Under the pieces are notes generated by a model. That model was not told the DNA's origin, ran no database searches, and saw only the letters and a program-made list of their open reading frames with translations. A DNA stretch of 64,000 nt from Bimastos eiseni (lineage: Eukaryota > Annelida > Clitellata > Crassiclitellata > Lumbricidae): contig OY365809.1 of NCBI GenBank assembly GCA_959347315.1, forward strand, positions 42,896,542 through 42,960,541. Direction: 5' to 3'. Below are positions 11,624 to 22,937 of this stretch, piece after piece (the stretch's first letter is position 1; each line of letters starts with the position of its first letter). Made by a program: the position numbers and the translations under genes.

Positions 11624-11687
11624 GATTAGCGCGTGTACCGCCTCTTCAGTGCAACTCATCTGCAACAGCGCCATCTTACGAGCCGCT
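11624..11687 (-). CDS. PTBP1: Polypyrimidine tract-binding protein, penultimate exon
   Basis: A 64-bp exon flanked by acceptor TTCTTATTTAG and donor GTAAAT. It carries one base finishing a codon, then 21 codons reading AARKMALLQMSCTEEAVHAL plus I. The family motif is RKMALxQM...EEAVxALI in RRM4 (RNP1-proximal strand and helix 2). From memory, both intron positions (phase 2 before the exon, phase 0 after ALI) equal those of vertebrate PTBP genes, and the 21-codon size is the same. That makes a chance match or processed copy very unlikely. Upstream exons should lie at higher coordinates on this strand. I could not find them before 19.8 kb, so the intron is long or the exons escaped me. Confidence 0.88.
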
Positions 11688-11869
11688 CTAAATAAGAAAT
11701 ATGAAATCATTACTTCCGTTTCAGAGTTGAACGTTAATAACATGCCGTGTAACTCAACGATTTTTGCAATAATGATAATAATAACAACAACAACAATACA
11801 AAGCATAATGACAATAGTAATCACAATAGTAGCCTAGCGGTAGCAGTTAGCTGTGGTAGTAGTAGCAGA

Positions 11870-12156
11870 CAGAGGTGTAACAAGGTTTTCAAAATTGGGG
11901 GGCATAATTTGTAAAATATTGCGCGAAGTTTTGCCCACCCACTTTTTGAATTTTGCCTCCCAGAAATTTGAAAAATGGGGAGCACAAATTATCTTAACAA
12001 AAGTCAACTTAAAAAGCCATTGGAGAAAGATAAAAAAGAACCGATTTGGGGGACACATAGGGGGCACTGAGCACTAAACTTGGGAGGCTTTGCCTCCCCA
12101 GTTTCAAAACTGGGGAGCCGGTGCCCTCTGCCCTCCCCCCGCTTGTTACACCCCGG
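11870..12156 (+). mobile_element. hAT MITE family A, copy 1
   Basis: A 287-bp element. The left end is CAGAGGTGTAACAAGG and the right end is CTTGTTACACCCCGG. The flanking octamers GTAGCAGA (11862-11869) and ATAGCAGA (12157-12164) match at 7 of 8, the 8-bp duplication expected for hAT. The interior matches copies at 54574-54864 and, inverted, 57158-57393. There is no coding capacity. Confidence 0.9.
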
Positions 12157-12790
12157 ATAGCAGATGGTATTGAGATTGGATCAGATAAAGCTTCTAATAC
12201 ATTCATATGAATATCTTAGAGGATGTGGATTATCAAATTAAATGGCACCTTGGAGTACGCTGCAATTTTTTTAAGGTTATGTTTACAGTTTTTAATTTAC
12301 CTACAGTGTTGCAGTATGTTGTGTTATGCCTTGTTCAATATTATGCTATGCAATGTTCAATGAAAATATCGTGAAATTGATAAAACTCTTTGCCTACGCA
12401 AAAAACTTGAACCCTGTAACAGATCCGTGCTGCTTGAAGACTTCAACGAGTTGATCCTGCGTCGTTAAACTTCTAAAGAAGAGAAATAAAACTTCAATTT
12501 TCTAACAATGAAGAATATTACAATAACAGTGATCTTATTCTTATGAAACTTTAGCAATAGCACATAATTATATAGCGGCAGATCCGTTAAATCGCGGTCC
12601 ATTTACACGAGAATCCTCTCAATACGCGTGCATTCTATGTCTCAAAAAGGTGACTCTATATACATATATATAAAACACTCTGAACCTGATTACACACGAT
12701 ACAAGTAATTTGTTGTCTCCTTACGGACCAGGCAACTGTTGTTGCCAATGGCAGTTGCAGCTGAACGTACACACTATACAGCTACTACAT
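12157..12790. other. Unique DNA, no gene recognised
   Basis: AT-rich sequence with no supported exon or repeat, presumably PTBP intron. Confidence 0.45.
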
Positions 12791-12797
12791 CCACTAC

Positions 12798-12800
12798 TAC

Positions 12801-12848
<48 letters not shown>

Positions 12849-13060
12849 TTTTTTTTGCCCTGAGGTACTTCATACCCCCAAGGACCTAGAGATTACTAAT
12901 ATTATGTTAAGACCGTTGTCCGGATGGTCGGGCCTCGTCTTCTGGGGTGAGGGAAAGGTTATAAAGGTTATAATAAAAGGTTATTATTATTATTGTTATT
13001 ATTATAGTTATTAATGTTATTATTACTATTATTATTATTATTATTATTAATATAGGCCTA
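12798..13060. repeat. (ATT)n tracts
   Basis: ATT repeats at 12798-12850 and 12978-13052, with about 125 bp of unique sequence between them. Confidence 0.9.
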
Positions 13061-13183
13061 ACTATTGTTAGTATTTTTTTATTCTTTGCACCTGTTGTTA
13101 ATGTTGTTATCGTTTCCTATCCGTGTTAACTTTATTTACCAAACACATGAAGTGCGATGATAGCAATTCTATATAAAACTTAC

Positions 13184-13378
13184 GGAATATTCGAGAGGTG
13201 TAGCATTGGCGACGGAGGAAAAATGTTGTGATAGTTTTTGGAGTTTGGCTTCTTGAATCGATGTAAAGGCGAATTCATATAGTCTTTCGTCAGACCCGGA
13301 TTCTACGGCAGAAAAACCACGGCGACTGCGTACAACAAAATCTAATGGACTGTGATTGACCGGGTAACTAAATGCCAT
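13184..13378 (-). CDS. Candidate coding exon, unknown
   Basis: The minus strand is open for 65 codons from an ATG at 13378 to a consensus donor TCC|GTAAGT (13178-13183), ending in phase 0. The peptide begins [18 protein letters not shown] and ends [12 protein letters not shown]. It is mixed in composition and not a microsatellite translation. No family is recognised. Upstream there is no clear promoter. It could be a first coding exon, or a chance frame inside a PTBP intron. The strong donor is the main support. Confidence 0.35.
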
Positions 13379-14249
13379 AAGAAGGCGACACTTTCACAGA
13401 TCATAATGACAAATTTACAACGACTCACTCAATAAGAGTGTACTAAAATGACTGGGGAACAACATACAGTGCGTCATTAAGGTGTTAAAGGCGCCATTTC
13501 GATTTGACGAATCGTCCAGCAGAACATTCGAGAACAACCTTCTCCAGAAGATTATATACACGCCCTAAGTGATGGCTGATCGTATTCCAGAAGTTAGACA
13601 CGATACTACAATGCAGCCAAAAGGATAGTCGTTATCGTCAACACCAAAGTTCTAAAGCACTACGTCAGAGGCAAGCACAGAAGTCGTAATAAAGACCTTT
13701 ATACGTGAATAGCTAAGAAGAGGTTTAAACTTTAGAAGATGAGTGAGGAGGAAACAGAACGGCTAAGAACTACGACGGCAGATCTTGTAAGAATTCCACA
13801 AGGCCACAACATTACGAATGATTGTCATTGACTGGGGATTACTAACGATTATGAAAACAGACTGCAGATGTGCTTTGTCGTGGTGTGTATACAAATTTGC
13901 CATTTATATGCATGCGCAGGTCTATCTGAATGCGATAAAATGTAACTTAAGATTATCTAAAAGTGTATGGTGATAGGTTCTGACAACCTAAGAAAAGTCC
14001 CTTGTCTAAAGTTAAATAAGGGGACGTACCAGTCTCTGGAGTAAGTTAGGTCGCAGCCGGCTAGGAGACTCGAGTTACGTAGTTTCATAAAAAGAATTCG
14101 TGACTCTTTGCTTGTGCTAAAAAATGTGTGCACACACTATATTCTCGTGGAACATTGTTACCAGAGTATAGGCCTACCCGTTGCATGACAGCTTTAGTTA
14201 GAGCAACAAACGACGAAATCGTTGTGGATTGCCGTGCTTTCTTAATTAC
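13379..14249. other. Unique DNA, no gene recognised
   Basis: No exon or repeat that I can support between the two candidate minus-strand exons. Confidence 0.45.
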
Positions 14250-14426
14250 CATCTGGCCGTCCACTGGCAATTGTATGTTGGCATGTAATGACGGACGAAC
14301 GTCAATTGGTCGACCCCAGATTCTCACTTTTCGTAAATACGTCATAGCTATAATCACCAAGACGAACAGTGTTACGCCAACAACAGATGCCAAACACTTC
14401 AACTCAATATAGGCTTCTATAAACAT
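14250..14426 (-). CDS. Candidate first exon, membrane-anchored protein
   Basis: 59 codons from an ATG at 14426 to a donor ATG|GTAATT, ending in phase 0. Residues about 12-30 (ASVVGVTLFVLVIIAMTYL) are a strong transmembrane segment followed by basic residues. The exon ends LHANIQLPVDGQM. Some membrane-anchored short-chain dehydrogenases (RDH/HSD17B2-like) have an N-terminal anchor and then a PVDxKAV segment just before the nucleotide-binding TGxxxGxG. The resemblance is suggestive only, because no downstream exon with that motif was found. It could also be an unrelated small membrane protein or a chance frame. Confidence 0.3.
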
Positions 14427-15618
14427 TTGTGCAATTTAAAGTTTGTGCGGGTGGATACAAATTTCACTTGTTAATCACTTTTCTGCGCGCAAATATTTTC
14501 CCGCAACAAAACAATTAGTTGTGACCCTTTGTGAATGCATTTTAATATGGCGTGAGATCCTTCACATCCAGTCCCTGTTCGAATGGGCTTCCGCCATTTT
14601 AGGTCCATTTGAATGCATCATTTGCCAGCCAGAAATATAGACATAGGTCATTGCACTTGAAACGGAAACGTTTCATCTGGTTCTGGCCAGTCAAAGATAT
14701 TGCGTTAAGCAACGATGTTGGGCCGCTGAATGATAAATGTCGAAAACAATTTTCCAAGTTCAGTACAAACCATTGGAATTTTAATTGAAGATGATAAGTT
14801 TAGCTTTGCTATTTTTCACGCAAAACTGTGTTTTATGGGCAACTTCTTTGTCACAGAAAACGTTAAACCAGCGTGTCATCTTCGCTAAACGCCCTTCCTC
14901 AGAGGCATTCTATTTTACATACGAAACCTCTGTAACGCCATTTGCACAAGAGCTATTAAAAATTAATAAAGTTTTTCACCATACATTATGCGCGATTATA
15001 GCAGTTTTCATTAAAATTAAGTTTTCAATATTTAGAAAACTATATTAACGTACGCTTTTCAAAACCATTGTAGATCTCGATATAAATATTGCTGTCATTC
15101 CTATTTAACGTAGGTCTACGCCAGCCGATATTCAATATAGGCCTATCCATAAAATGCCTGGTTAAAATGAATCGCTATATAAATTCAAAAAAGCTGATCA
15201 TATGGCGTGATTTATGTACCGTAATAAAAAAAAGTAGGCCCTACCCTGCAGTTTGCTAAAACGCAATAAACTCATCTGATTATTATGTATGATCGTAAAC
15301 TGACCAATCCGAGCCTGGATACAGTCAGCCAATTGGATCAAAGCAGAGTGCTTCTTCTTGAACAGTATCTTCACCCGTATGACGTCACCATATACACCTA
15401 AGACCAAAGATTTTAACAGGGAGAAATCTGAAAAAGTATTACTGTATTACTGGCATTAAAGAACTATAGCAAAACGCAAGCTCTGAAGTTGTAGTCACCA
15501 ATCACATTCATCAATCTATGGAACGATTGGACCATTTCTATTCATAGCTTACAACAACATCAAAGCACTTATGAATAAAAAATGCAATTAATTATGATTA
15601 AGCAATCAAACTTCGAGA
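14427..15618. other. Unique DNA, no gene recognised
   Basis: Contains GCCATTTTAG-type words near 14593 that would fit a promoter upstream of the 14426 ATG, but no other support. A plus-strand open frame at 14785-15048 has no recognisable similarity. Confidence 0.4.
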
Positions 15619-15850
15619 ATTCAATCAATCCAATCAAAAGTTTTATTCAGCAGATCGAAAAATATAAGCACAAGTACATGAAATTTCTTAACATTAGCTG
15701 TCGATCGCCCGGGAGACCAAATTAGGGACCAAACGGCCCCACTAGTTAGGGCCACCCCGTAATGTATTGAATGTATACAATTAATGTATTAGTTGTGTAT
15801 AGAAGTCCCTGAAGGGATCGAATGATTCCGCTAGCTATAAGGGCTCTTAC
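15619..15850 (-). mobile_element. 5'-truncated L2/CR1-like LINE 3' end
   Basis: On the minus strand the sequence runs GGTGGCCCTAAC, then GTTTGGTCCCTAATTTGG, then AATAAAA and a GATTGGATTGATTG tail. The same order of blocks ends the LINE at 23330-23535. Only the 3' UTR is present, in inverted orientation, as expected for an incomplete reverse-transcription insertion. Confidence 0.8.
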
Positions 15851-16450
15851 GCATAAACAAAGTTAGATTCATCAGTGGTATTAACGCCCAAATTCACATT
15901 TCAATCATGATGAAAAAAATTATCTTACCAAATAGAGTAAAGAGGGCGTCTGGTGTCACGATCTTCAACACCATGACAACCAATGAAAGCAAAACACAAA
16001 CACAGCCAAGTTAGTCTTTACATCGTAGTGTAATATCTTGTAAATTTCTTTCTGACCACACAAAGAGATCGGCTTATGCAAAGGTCAATCAAGTTAGCAA
16101 TAGTCGCCACTTCCGAATCCCGAGGGGTCAAGCCGAGGAGACAGCATCGGTAGAAATCACTGAGGATGTTGGTCATTAGGTGACGCAGAGGCTGAATCAG
16201 GATATGAGAGCTTAACAACAGGACACGGTTGAAAGGAGCAGGTCAATGGGGATGCAAGACGAAAACTACCCCTCTGACAGAGTTGTTCCCAAACGGGTTG
16301 GAGTTCGGGTTAGGATTGTCTGACCAAATAAGATGGGATTGTGAGATGCAATAATTAGTGTACTCTGATAATTGAAATTTTCATGAAGAGAACTAAGAAA
16401 TGGAAGCAATAACACCAACTAATGACCTCCTCTCATACATAGTCTGCTTT
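15851..16450. other. Unique DNA, no gene recognised
   Basis: Nothing recognised. It may include decayed LINE sequence continuing into the fragment at 16455. Confidence 0.4.
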
Positions 16451-16454
16451 CATT

Positions 16455-16580
16455 CTGGTAATTCTTCACTGGCTTCCCGTGTCCCTTCGCATTCCGTTCA
16501 AAATCCTAGCACTCCTGCGCAACTCTCTGGTTGAAATAGTTCCTTCGAACCTTCAGACCTCATCCACCTCGGTTCCTTAA
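16455..16580 (+). pseudogene. LINE ORF2 fragment (post-RT region)
   Basis: The plus strand encodes ILHWLPVSLRIPFKILALLR before a stop at about 16577. LHWLPVxxRIxFKIL is the conserved segment downstream of the reverse transcriptase in jockey/CR1/L2-group ORF2 proteins. It is too short to classify further and lacks the rest of the element. Confidence 0.7.
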
Positions 16581-16599
16581 CTCGCTTGTGCGCTCAACT

Positions 16600-16918
16600 C
16601 TCCGCCCTTTATCGTCATCAACATCAGCAGCATCGCTGTCGCTATCACATCGTTGTTGTCATCATAATCATCATCGTCGTCGTTGTCGTCATCATAATTG
16701 TCATCAGCATCATCATCAGCATCATCATTACAATCATCATCGTCACTATCATCATCATTATAATAATAATAATAATAATCATCATCATCATCAAAATCAT
16801 TATTATCATCATTATAATCATCATTAGAAACATAATTATAGTCATCATAACTAGCATCATTATCATAATTAAAATCATAATTAATTAAATTTGTCATCAT
16901 CATCATCATCGTCATCAG
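16600..16918. repeat. (CAT/ATC)n tract
   Basis: Interrupted CAT/ATC/ATT trinucleotides. Poly-Ile, poly-His and poly-Asp frames here are artefacts. Confidence 0.95.
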
Positions 16919-16995
16919 TGTAATTATTTGTGTGTAGAGGGCAGTCTAACTTCTTCGTTGAGGTTGGTCACAATGAGAACACTTGTCGTCAGCGA

Positions 16996-17271
16996 GAGGC
17001 AGGAGTGATGGCCATCGCCCCCTCCTGAAGTTGTTCCTCTCGACGCCGGAAGTCTCAACAGACATGATCTAGGATGGTACGCTGCACCGGAAGTGACGCA
17101 ACAAGGTGACGACGAAGAGGAGGATGAGGACGAGGAGGAAGTGATGAGGTTTGAGATGGAGGCAGAACCACAGCCTAACAAGCGAACAACAAATGCGATG
17201 CTTATTGGAAGTTATTGGACGAGGGTGGTGACAGTGGTGGTTGGGGTGATGGTGGTCGTTTTGGTAGTGTA
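16996..17271 (+). CDS. Weak candidate coding segment, unknown
   Basis: A plus-strand frame without ATG start runs from a TGA near 16996 to a stop near 17271. It reads SPPPEVVPLDAG..HDLGWY, then an acidic stretch (DDEEEDEDEEE), then EMEAEPQPNKRTTNA and a Val-rich end. The acidic and Val-rich parts come from GAGGAC and GTGGTG simple sequence. Only the middle looks protein-like, and no convincing splice sites were found. Confidence 0.15.
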
Positions 17272-17361
17272 GTCATGGTAGCCGTGGTTATGACAAGCCC
17301 GACTACCATGACTAAAAATCACCATAACTACCGTGTACACTGTCACATCACTACCAAAACG
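17257..17361. repeat. Nested perfect inverted repeats (cruciform)
   Basis: The outer pair is CGTTTTGGTAGTG (17257-17269) and its complement (17349-17361). The inner pair is TAGTCATGGTAG (17270-17281) and its complement (17303-17314). Both are exact, so the 105 bp can form a two-storey hairpin. Confidence 0.85.
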
Positions 17362-18030
17362 GTAGGCTCAGACTAAGTGGTGTAACAGTGTACACGTTAT
17401 TAGAACTGGTTTTAGAACAGCGCGTGCTACGCCGGCATTGTGAATTTATTTACTCTTTTATTGATTGATCAATTTATTTATTAAATTTGTCACGCGTGCA
17501 AGTCGGCGCCGGACTGCGGATCTAAGGCTCGGATTGCCAATCGCCAGGTGAGGATGCACTTTGATTTACTTGAAGACCAAAGAAAAAAAGACGGATTGTC
17601 AGCCACCGCTCTTTAAGGGAAAGACGTTAATTTCAGTTACGAAACAAAAGTGGCAGTCGACTCCATTCCTTTGGAGCAGAGGCAAGGAACGCACGAGCGA
17701 TCATGGATGTTGATAATAATGGTGTAATAGGTGAGTTGCAGTGATAATTTGTAATGCAACAGTAGGGTCGTTACGGCAATAGTGGCAGCAGTGATTGAAA
17801 TCTGATGGTGGTGATAACGGTGACATGGTTGAGGTAATTGCTGTGATAATTGTGATGTTGAAATGGTTGCATTAGGAAATCATCGATGGTTCAACGATAC
17901 CTTGTACGGCTGAGATAGTTCCGTAGGAGAATGGAGTTGCTGAGTATGGCGGTGCCAGTTGAAGCGTGGCCGCTGAGTAAGACGGTATCAGCTGCAATCT
18001 CTGGATATCTGAAGAGCATCATCAACAGTA
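17362..18030. other. Unique DNA, GTGATA-rich
   Basis: 17700-17880 is enriched in GTGATAA/GATGGTG words. No gene recognised. Confidence 0.45.
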
Positions 18031-18033
18031 TAA

Positions 18034-18140
18034 CAGACAGACAGACACACACACACGCAAATACATACACACAGACAGACACACAGATAAACAGACAGCC
18101 ACACAGACAGACTGACAGTCAGTCAGACAGACAGATGGTT
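18034..18140. repeat. (ACAG/ACAC)n tract
   Basis: Interrupted ACAG and ACAC tetranucleotides. Confidence 0.9.
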
Positions 18141-18429
18141 CTCACATGGACTGAACTGTGACGGCGAGGTACATTCTAAGTGAAGCGGAACTGAGTCTCC
18201 AGGTGGTAGCAGTGGGTTCGTGTAGTCTCGGCTCTTTTCGTTGTTGTATCGAACGCTGAGTGATCGTAGCCTCGAATAGTCTACGCGCAGAGTACAGCAG
18301 CCGTGATAGACGCTCTGACCAGTTAGATTCTACATTTAAAACACGACACACAACACAAGAGAGGAATGCATTCGATTGGAAATTGATCGTTTATCGATTG
18401 AATCGATTGACTAATTATTTCATATCATT

Positions 18430-18595
18430 CGATTGATTCATCCTTCATTCATTCGTTCGTTCATTCATTCGTTCATTCGTTCTTACATTCATTCCTTCGT
18501 TCATTCATTCATTCATTCGCTCATTTATTCATTAATGCTTTCATTCATTCATTCATTCATTCATTCGTTCATTCGTTCAGTCATTCTTAGTTTAT
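18430..18595. repeat. (ATTC)n tract
   Basis: ATTC/GTTC tetranucleotide repeat. Confidence 0.95.
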
Positions 18596-18816
18596 TGTGT
18601 GCTCGATTCACACGTCTATTAATCTGCTCGTTCGTTTTCAATATAAACGAGTGCTTCCTGCACTTTCGATTATTTATAATTTTCACGTGATATGAACACG
18701 TGTGAAGCGATGCGCTAGGTCAATATTGCATAATGTGTAGCATAGTATTATTTACAACAGATAATCGCAAATAGTCGCTTAGATATTGCACACCAATCGA
18801 TTCATCATGATATATT

Positions 18817-19098
18817 GTGCAAACAAGTATTTACCATTTTGGCGACTTTAGCGGATTGCGGCTCAAGGAACTGAATGAGAGCTTGAAAAGTGTCTGTAGA
18901 GGAATCATAAACATGTTTTCTTATTCACCAGATACTGCATTAAGTCCATTTGCCTTCACAGTGACGGCTAAGCAGGTGAAGTCTCTATCAGGCCACATCC
19001 GTGGCGAGTGGCGATCTCTTGAGCAAATTGAAGAAAATGATCTTGCTTTATTTTTTACTATAGATGTAATAATTGATACTAATTGCGATGTGCTCTAA
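18817..19098 (+). CDS. Weak candidate coding segment, unknown
   Basis: A 93-codon open frame with non-simple composition that includes SYSPDTALSPFAFTVTAKQV and WRSLEQIEENDLALFF. It has no ATG at the proposed start, no clear splice sites and no recognised family. It may be a decayed exon or chance. Confidence 0.15.
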   Translation: MQTSIYHFGDFSGLRLKELNESLKSVCRGIINMFSYSPDTALSPFAFTVTAKQVKSLSGHIRGEWRSLEQIEENDLALFFTIDVIIDTNCDVL

Positions 19099-19099
19099 G

Positions 19100-19844
19100 T
19101 GCTTCGAATATTTAATTTTAATCGCAATCGTAAATTGCATACTTCAAATTTCTAAAGAGCTCCACAAAATCTAAGGGAAGGGCACCAGCTTATTAACGAG
19201 CGTTTCGTCGTGTCATATGGATTGTCCTGGGATATTAATGGAAGATATCAGTCCGATTACTAGATGGACCAGAGAGACAGAGGGAGAGATACAGAGGAAG
19301 AGGGAGAGAGGGAGAGAGTCTTTTCAGTTTGATTTTCATTATTAGCTGATTATCATTCCCTTTTTCGTCTTCATCGCTTTTATTATCACCTGTTCTGATT
19401 ATAATGGACCCAGTAAAGTTATATTTTTCGGATTGTGCTTTACTGTAAACAGCACACAGCGCTGTGTGGTACTGCATTTATATTCGTTTCTATTCGTATT
19501 TTCTCTTTTTCTCCTTTTTTTCTTTCATGAACAGCACTGTTGTTTGCTTGTCGTGCTTTAACCGTGTTAAAACTGTTTTTCTGATTGCATTTGTGTTATA
19601 AGTTTTTTTATTTACATAGCTAGAGGTTCCTTACATCTTAACTATTCTATTACTTGACTTGTAGAATTTGTGATATATTTTTGCCCAATTGCTTTGCGTT
19701 TGCATTTGGGATTGTTAGTTTTCTGACTCCGTGAACTAAAGGTTCCTATAGTTTCACTTTTCTCTTCTGCTGCTTGGATATTCCGTGTTACATAGTTTGA
19801 ATAACTAATGAATTGCCAATGGATAAATTGAATGTACATGTAGC
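19100..19844. other. Possible LINE 5' region
   Basis: T-rich sequence with no open frame immediately before the LINE ORF2 start. Its 5' boundary cannot be placed without a second full-length copy. Confidence 0.35.
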
Positions 19845-20507
19845 ATGATGGCCTATTCCACTGACAACACTGTCTATAGGAGCGGGCTAATGTCTAAAGC
19901 GTTGGAGGGAAATGAATCAGACAATGACCTTGCGTACCACTTGAACAATGATTATGATAATGACTTGGACTACTCTAATGACGAAGTTAACGATCGCTTC
20001 TTATTGAACTCTGCTGAGCTTGACCCAGACTACAACTTTCTAAATGACTTCATTCCCTCTTGTATGTACATTGACCCGCTTTCTGTCGATCATGTAGCCC
20101 TGCCTGAAAACAACCTCTTTGTATTGCACTTGAACTGTCGCAGCATGGCGAGAAAAGTGCACGAAATTACAGAACTCCTAACTCAAATTCCGGTGATGGT
20201 GCTTGCTCTGACGGAGACCTGGCTGGGGGATGATCAGGACCATTTAGTGTCTATCCCAGGATATCACTTTATCCATAAACCACGGAGGACGGGTGTAGGC
20301 GGAGGAGTTGGTTTCCTTATAAGACAGGATATCAACTATGAAATTATTATGGATACGTCTCTTGATCCAGCTGACCCCACATTTGAAAGGCAATCTATAA
20401 GGATATCTCAGAGTAAAAGGTCTTTAATAATAGGAACTATATCTATAGACCACCAGGGCATGATGTACAAAAATTTATACCCGAACTTGAGGCATACCTA
20501 TCTGTAA
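19845..20507 (+). pseudogene. LINE ORF2, endonuclease part
   Basis: It opens with an acidic N-terminal stretch. Then come the APE-like endonuclease blocks LHLNCRSM, LALTETWLGD, and a glycine-rich TGVGGGVGFL. After a frameshift near 20490 the reading continues in other frames with MGDSNIDLL and ISDVSDHLPVLACF, the GDxN and SDHxxV catalytic blocks. An in-frame TAG near 20709 and further breaks up to about 21160 separate it from the RT. The enzyme would nick target DNA for target-primed reverse transcription, but this copy cannot make it whole. Confidence 0.9.
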
Positions 20508-21164
20508 TTCTCAACAAAGCCAAGCATTTTAATGGGCGACTCCAATATTGATTTGTTAAAATTTAAAACCCATAAGCCAACCGAAGAATTTCTCAATTGC
20601 TTACTCTCTCACCACCTCCTACCCCTTATTACCAGGCCTACTCGCATAACTACATCTACAGCCTCACTTATTGATAACATATTTACCAATGCCTGGCCTA
20701 ACTTCTCTTAGTCAAAAATACTAATATCTGACGTCTCCGACCACCTCCCAGTCCTGGCATGCTTTAACACCACTCCTTCGATAAAGGTCGTTACTGGCCG
20801 CCCGAAGAGAAATTTCAGTCATGCTGCTACAACTGCCTTTTTAGATACTCTTTCTCAACTTAACTCGACTAAGGAAGCTTGTGCGAGAGAAGATGCGAAT
20901 GAGGCATATAATCTCTTTATAAATGAACTATAAGAGAGCTTATAATGATGCATTTTATTACTCCACCAAGCCCACCAGTAAGCATAAAATAAAACGTAAA
21001 CCCTGGATGACATCTGACCACTCAAGGCCTGTAAAACCAAATCAAAACTGCACCTCAAATGGATTCGGTTCCCAACACCACTAAATGAACTTAATTATAA
21101 AAACTTTAGAAATAAACTAAAGAAACTTAAGACGGCAGCAGAAAGAAGCTATCTGCAAACTGAG

Positions 21165-22937
21165 TTGACGAAATATAGCAATAACCTAAAAATGACTTGG
21201 AGGATCTTGCGAGACCTTATAAATAACGAAACGTCCCCTATTGATAGCTACATAAAAGAACTAAACATACGAGGCAAGATTTTGTATAACCCTCAGGAGA
21301 TTGCAACTGAGCTTAACTATTTTACTGACGTAGCGGCTACTTTACCACAAAACCTTCCACCCTCCAACCGCTTGATTACTTAAAGAACCCCAACTGTTCA
21401 TCCTTTGGGCTTACTGAAATATCAGTTGAAGAAATATTAGCAATTGGAAATTCACTTAGACCATCGCGATCGGCAGGCATCGATGACATTGATCCATCCA
21501 TCATGATAATTAGCTTACCTCATATAGCTACTCCGCTGATGAAAATTATAAATTGCTCTTTTGATAGCGGAATTTTTCCAGCGGCTTTAAAGGATGCCAA
21601 GGTTGTCCCCATTTTTAAGAAGGGGCTTAGAAATTCTCCTGAAAATTATAGACCAATTTCCGTTTTACCGGCGTTTTCTAAAATATTTGAAAAGGCGATG
21701 CACATCCGTTTGACAAATTTCATCGATAAGCATCAAATTCTCTTTCACTCCCAACACGGGTTCCAGTCTAATCACTCTACATATTTGCCTCTACTTTCCA
21801 TGCAGGATCTGGTCACTGAAGCTATGAATAAGAACGAGTATGCGATTGGTATTTTCCTAGATCTTGCTAAGGCTTTTGATACTATAGATCATGGTATCCT
21901 ATTACTGAAACTTAACCATTATGGAATTCGTGGCTCCCAACTTAACTGGATTAAAAGTTACTTAAATAATAGAAATCAACTGGTCTACTGCAATCATACC
22001 TACTCTCCTCTGAACCCTATTCGATATGGTGTGCCTCAAGGATCCATACTAAGTCCCCTGTTATTCATTTTATACATTAATGACCTTCCAAATGTATCAC
22101 CTAATATTTCCTTTATTCTCTTTGCCGACGACACTAATCTGTTGCCTCTCACAGATCTCTCCACACTCTTATTAATACATTTGATGTAGAATTGGACTTG
22201 GTATCTGAATGGCTTTGTGCTAATAAACTATCCCTTAATACCGCAAAAACAAACGTCATAATCTTTCGTTCTCATAAGAAAGCCTTACCTGAAAATTTGC
22301 AGCCAATCAAACTAATGAATTTTCCAATAACCCAGGTCACCTCGTGCTTGTTCCTAGGAGTCATAGTTGATCAGCACTTATCTGGGAAGGAGCATATCAG
22401 TGCAATCTCCAAAAAAATATCCAAACACCTAGGTATTTTGCTTAGATTAACCAAAATTTACCTGGTAAAGTCCGTTCTACTCTTTACTTCTCGCTCATAT
22501 ATCCTCACCTACTGTACTATAATCTGGGCCTCGGCATACACATCCAATCTCAATAGATTATCCATCATGCAGAAAAAAGCTATAAGATTATGGCCGGGTT
22601 GCCATTTAATGCTCACACAAGCGAAGTATTTAAAACGAATAGGCTTCTATCAATTATCCAGATCTATAAATTACAAAGAGCCATTTTTATGTTTCGAAAT
22701 AGTCGGAAAAACTTACCTAATATATTTCCCCAATACTTTTGCTATAACATGAGCTCCATACACCACGCCATAAGAAGTCCTCACGTCTTAATGGTTCCCT
22801 ATGCCAGTACTAATGCTAGATCAGCATCTATTAAATGCCAAGGTGCCAGAATTTTTAAAGCTATTCCAGCCACCATTTACTTGTCATGCAGCATTAAATC
22901 CTTTAGAAACAAAATGATTGCCCATATTCTCGACTAA
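21165..22937 (+). pseudogene. LINE ORF2, reverse transcriptase part
   Basis: Pieces in different frames cover the linker (21165-21383), the RT core (21503-22189), the thumb and post-RT region (22192-22752) and the C-terminus (about 22590-22937). RT motifs are plain: NYRPISVLPAFSKIFEK, FLDLAKAFDTIDH, GVPQGSILSPLLF and the active-site FADDT. Post-RT motifs include KTNVIIFRSH and FLGVIVD. At least three frame breaks remain, near 21385, 22190 and 22600. Family knowledge gives RNA-templated DNA synthesis as the role. This copy is dead. Confidence 0.92.

Noticed and set aside
16577..16915. Poly-Asp, poly-Ile and poly-His frames
   Set aside because: Translations of the CAT/ATC microsatellite in several frames.
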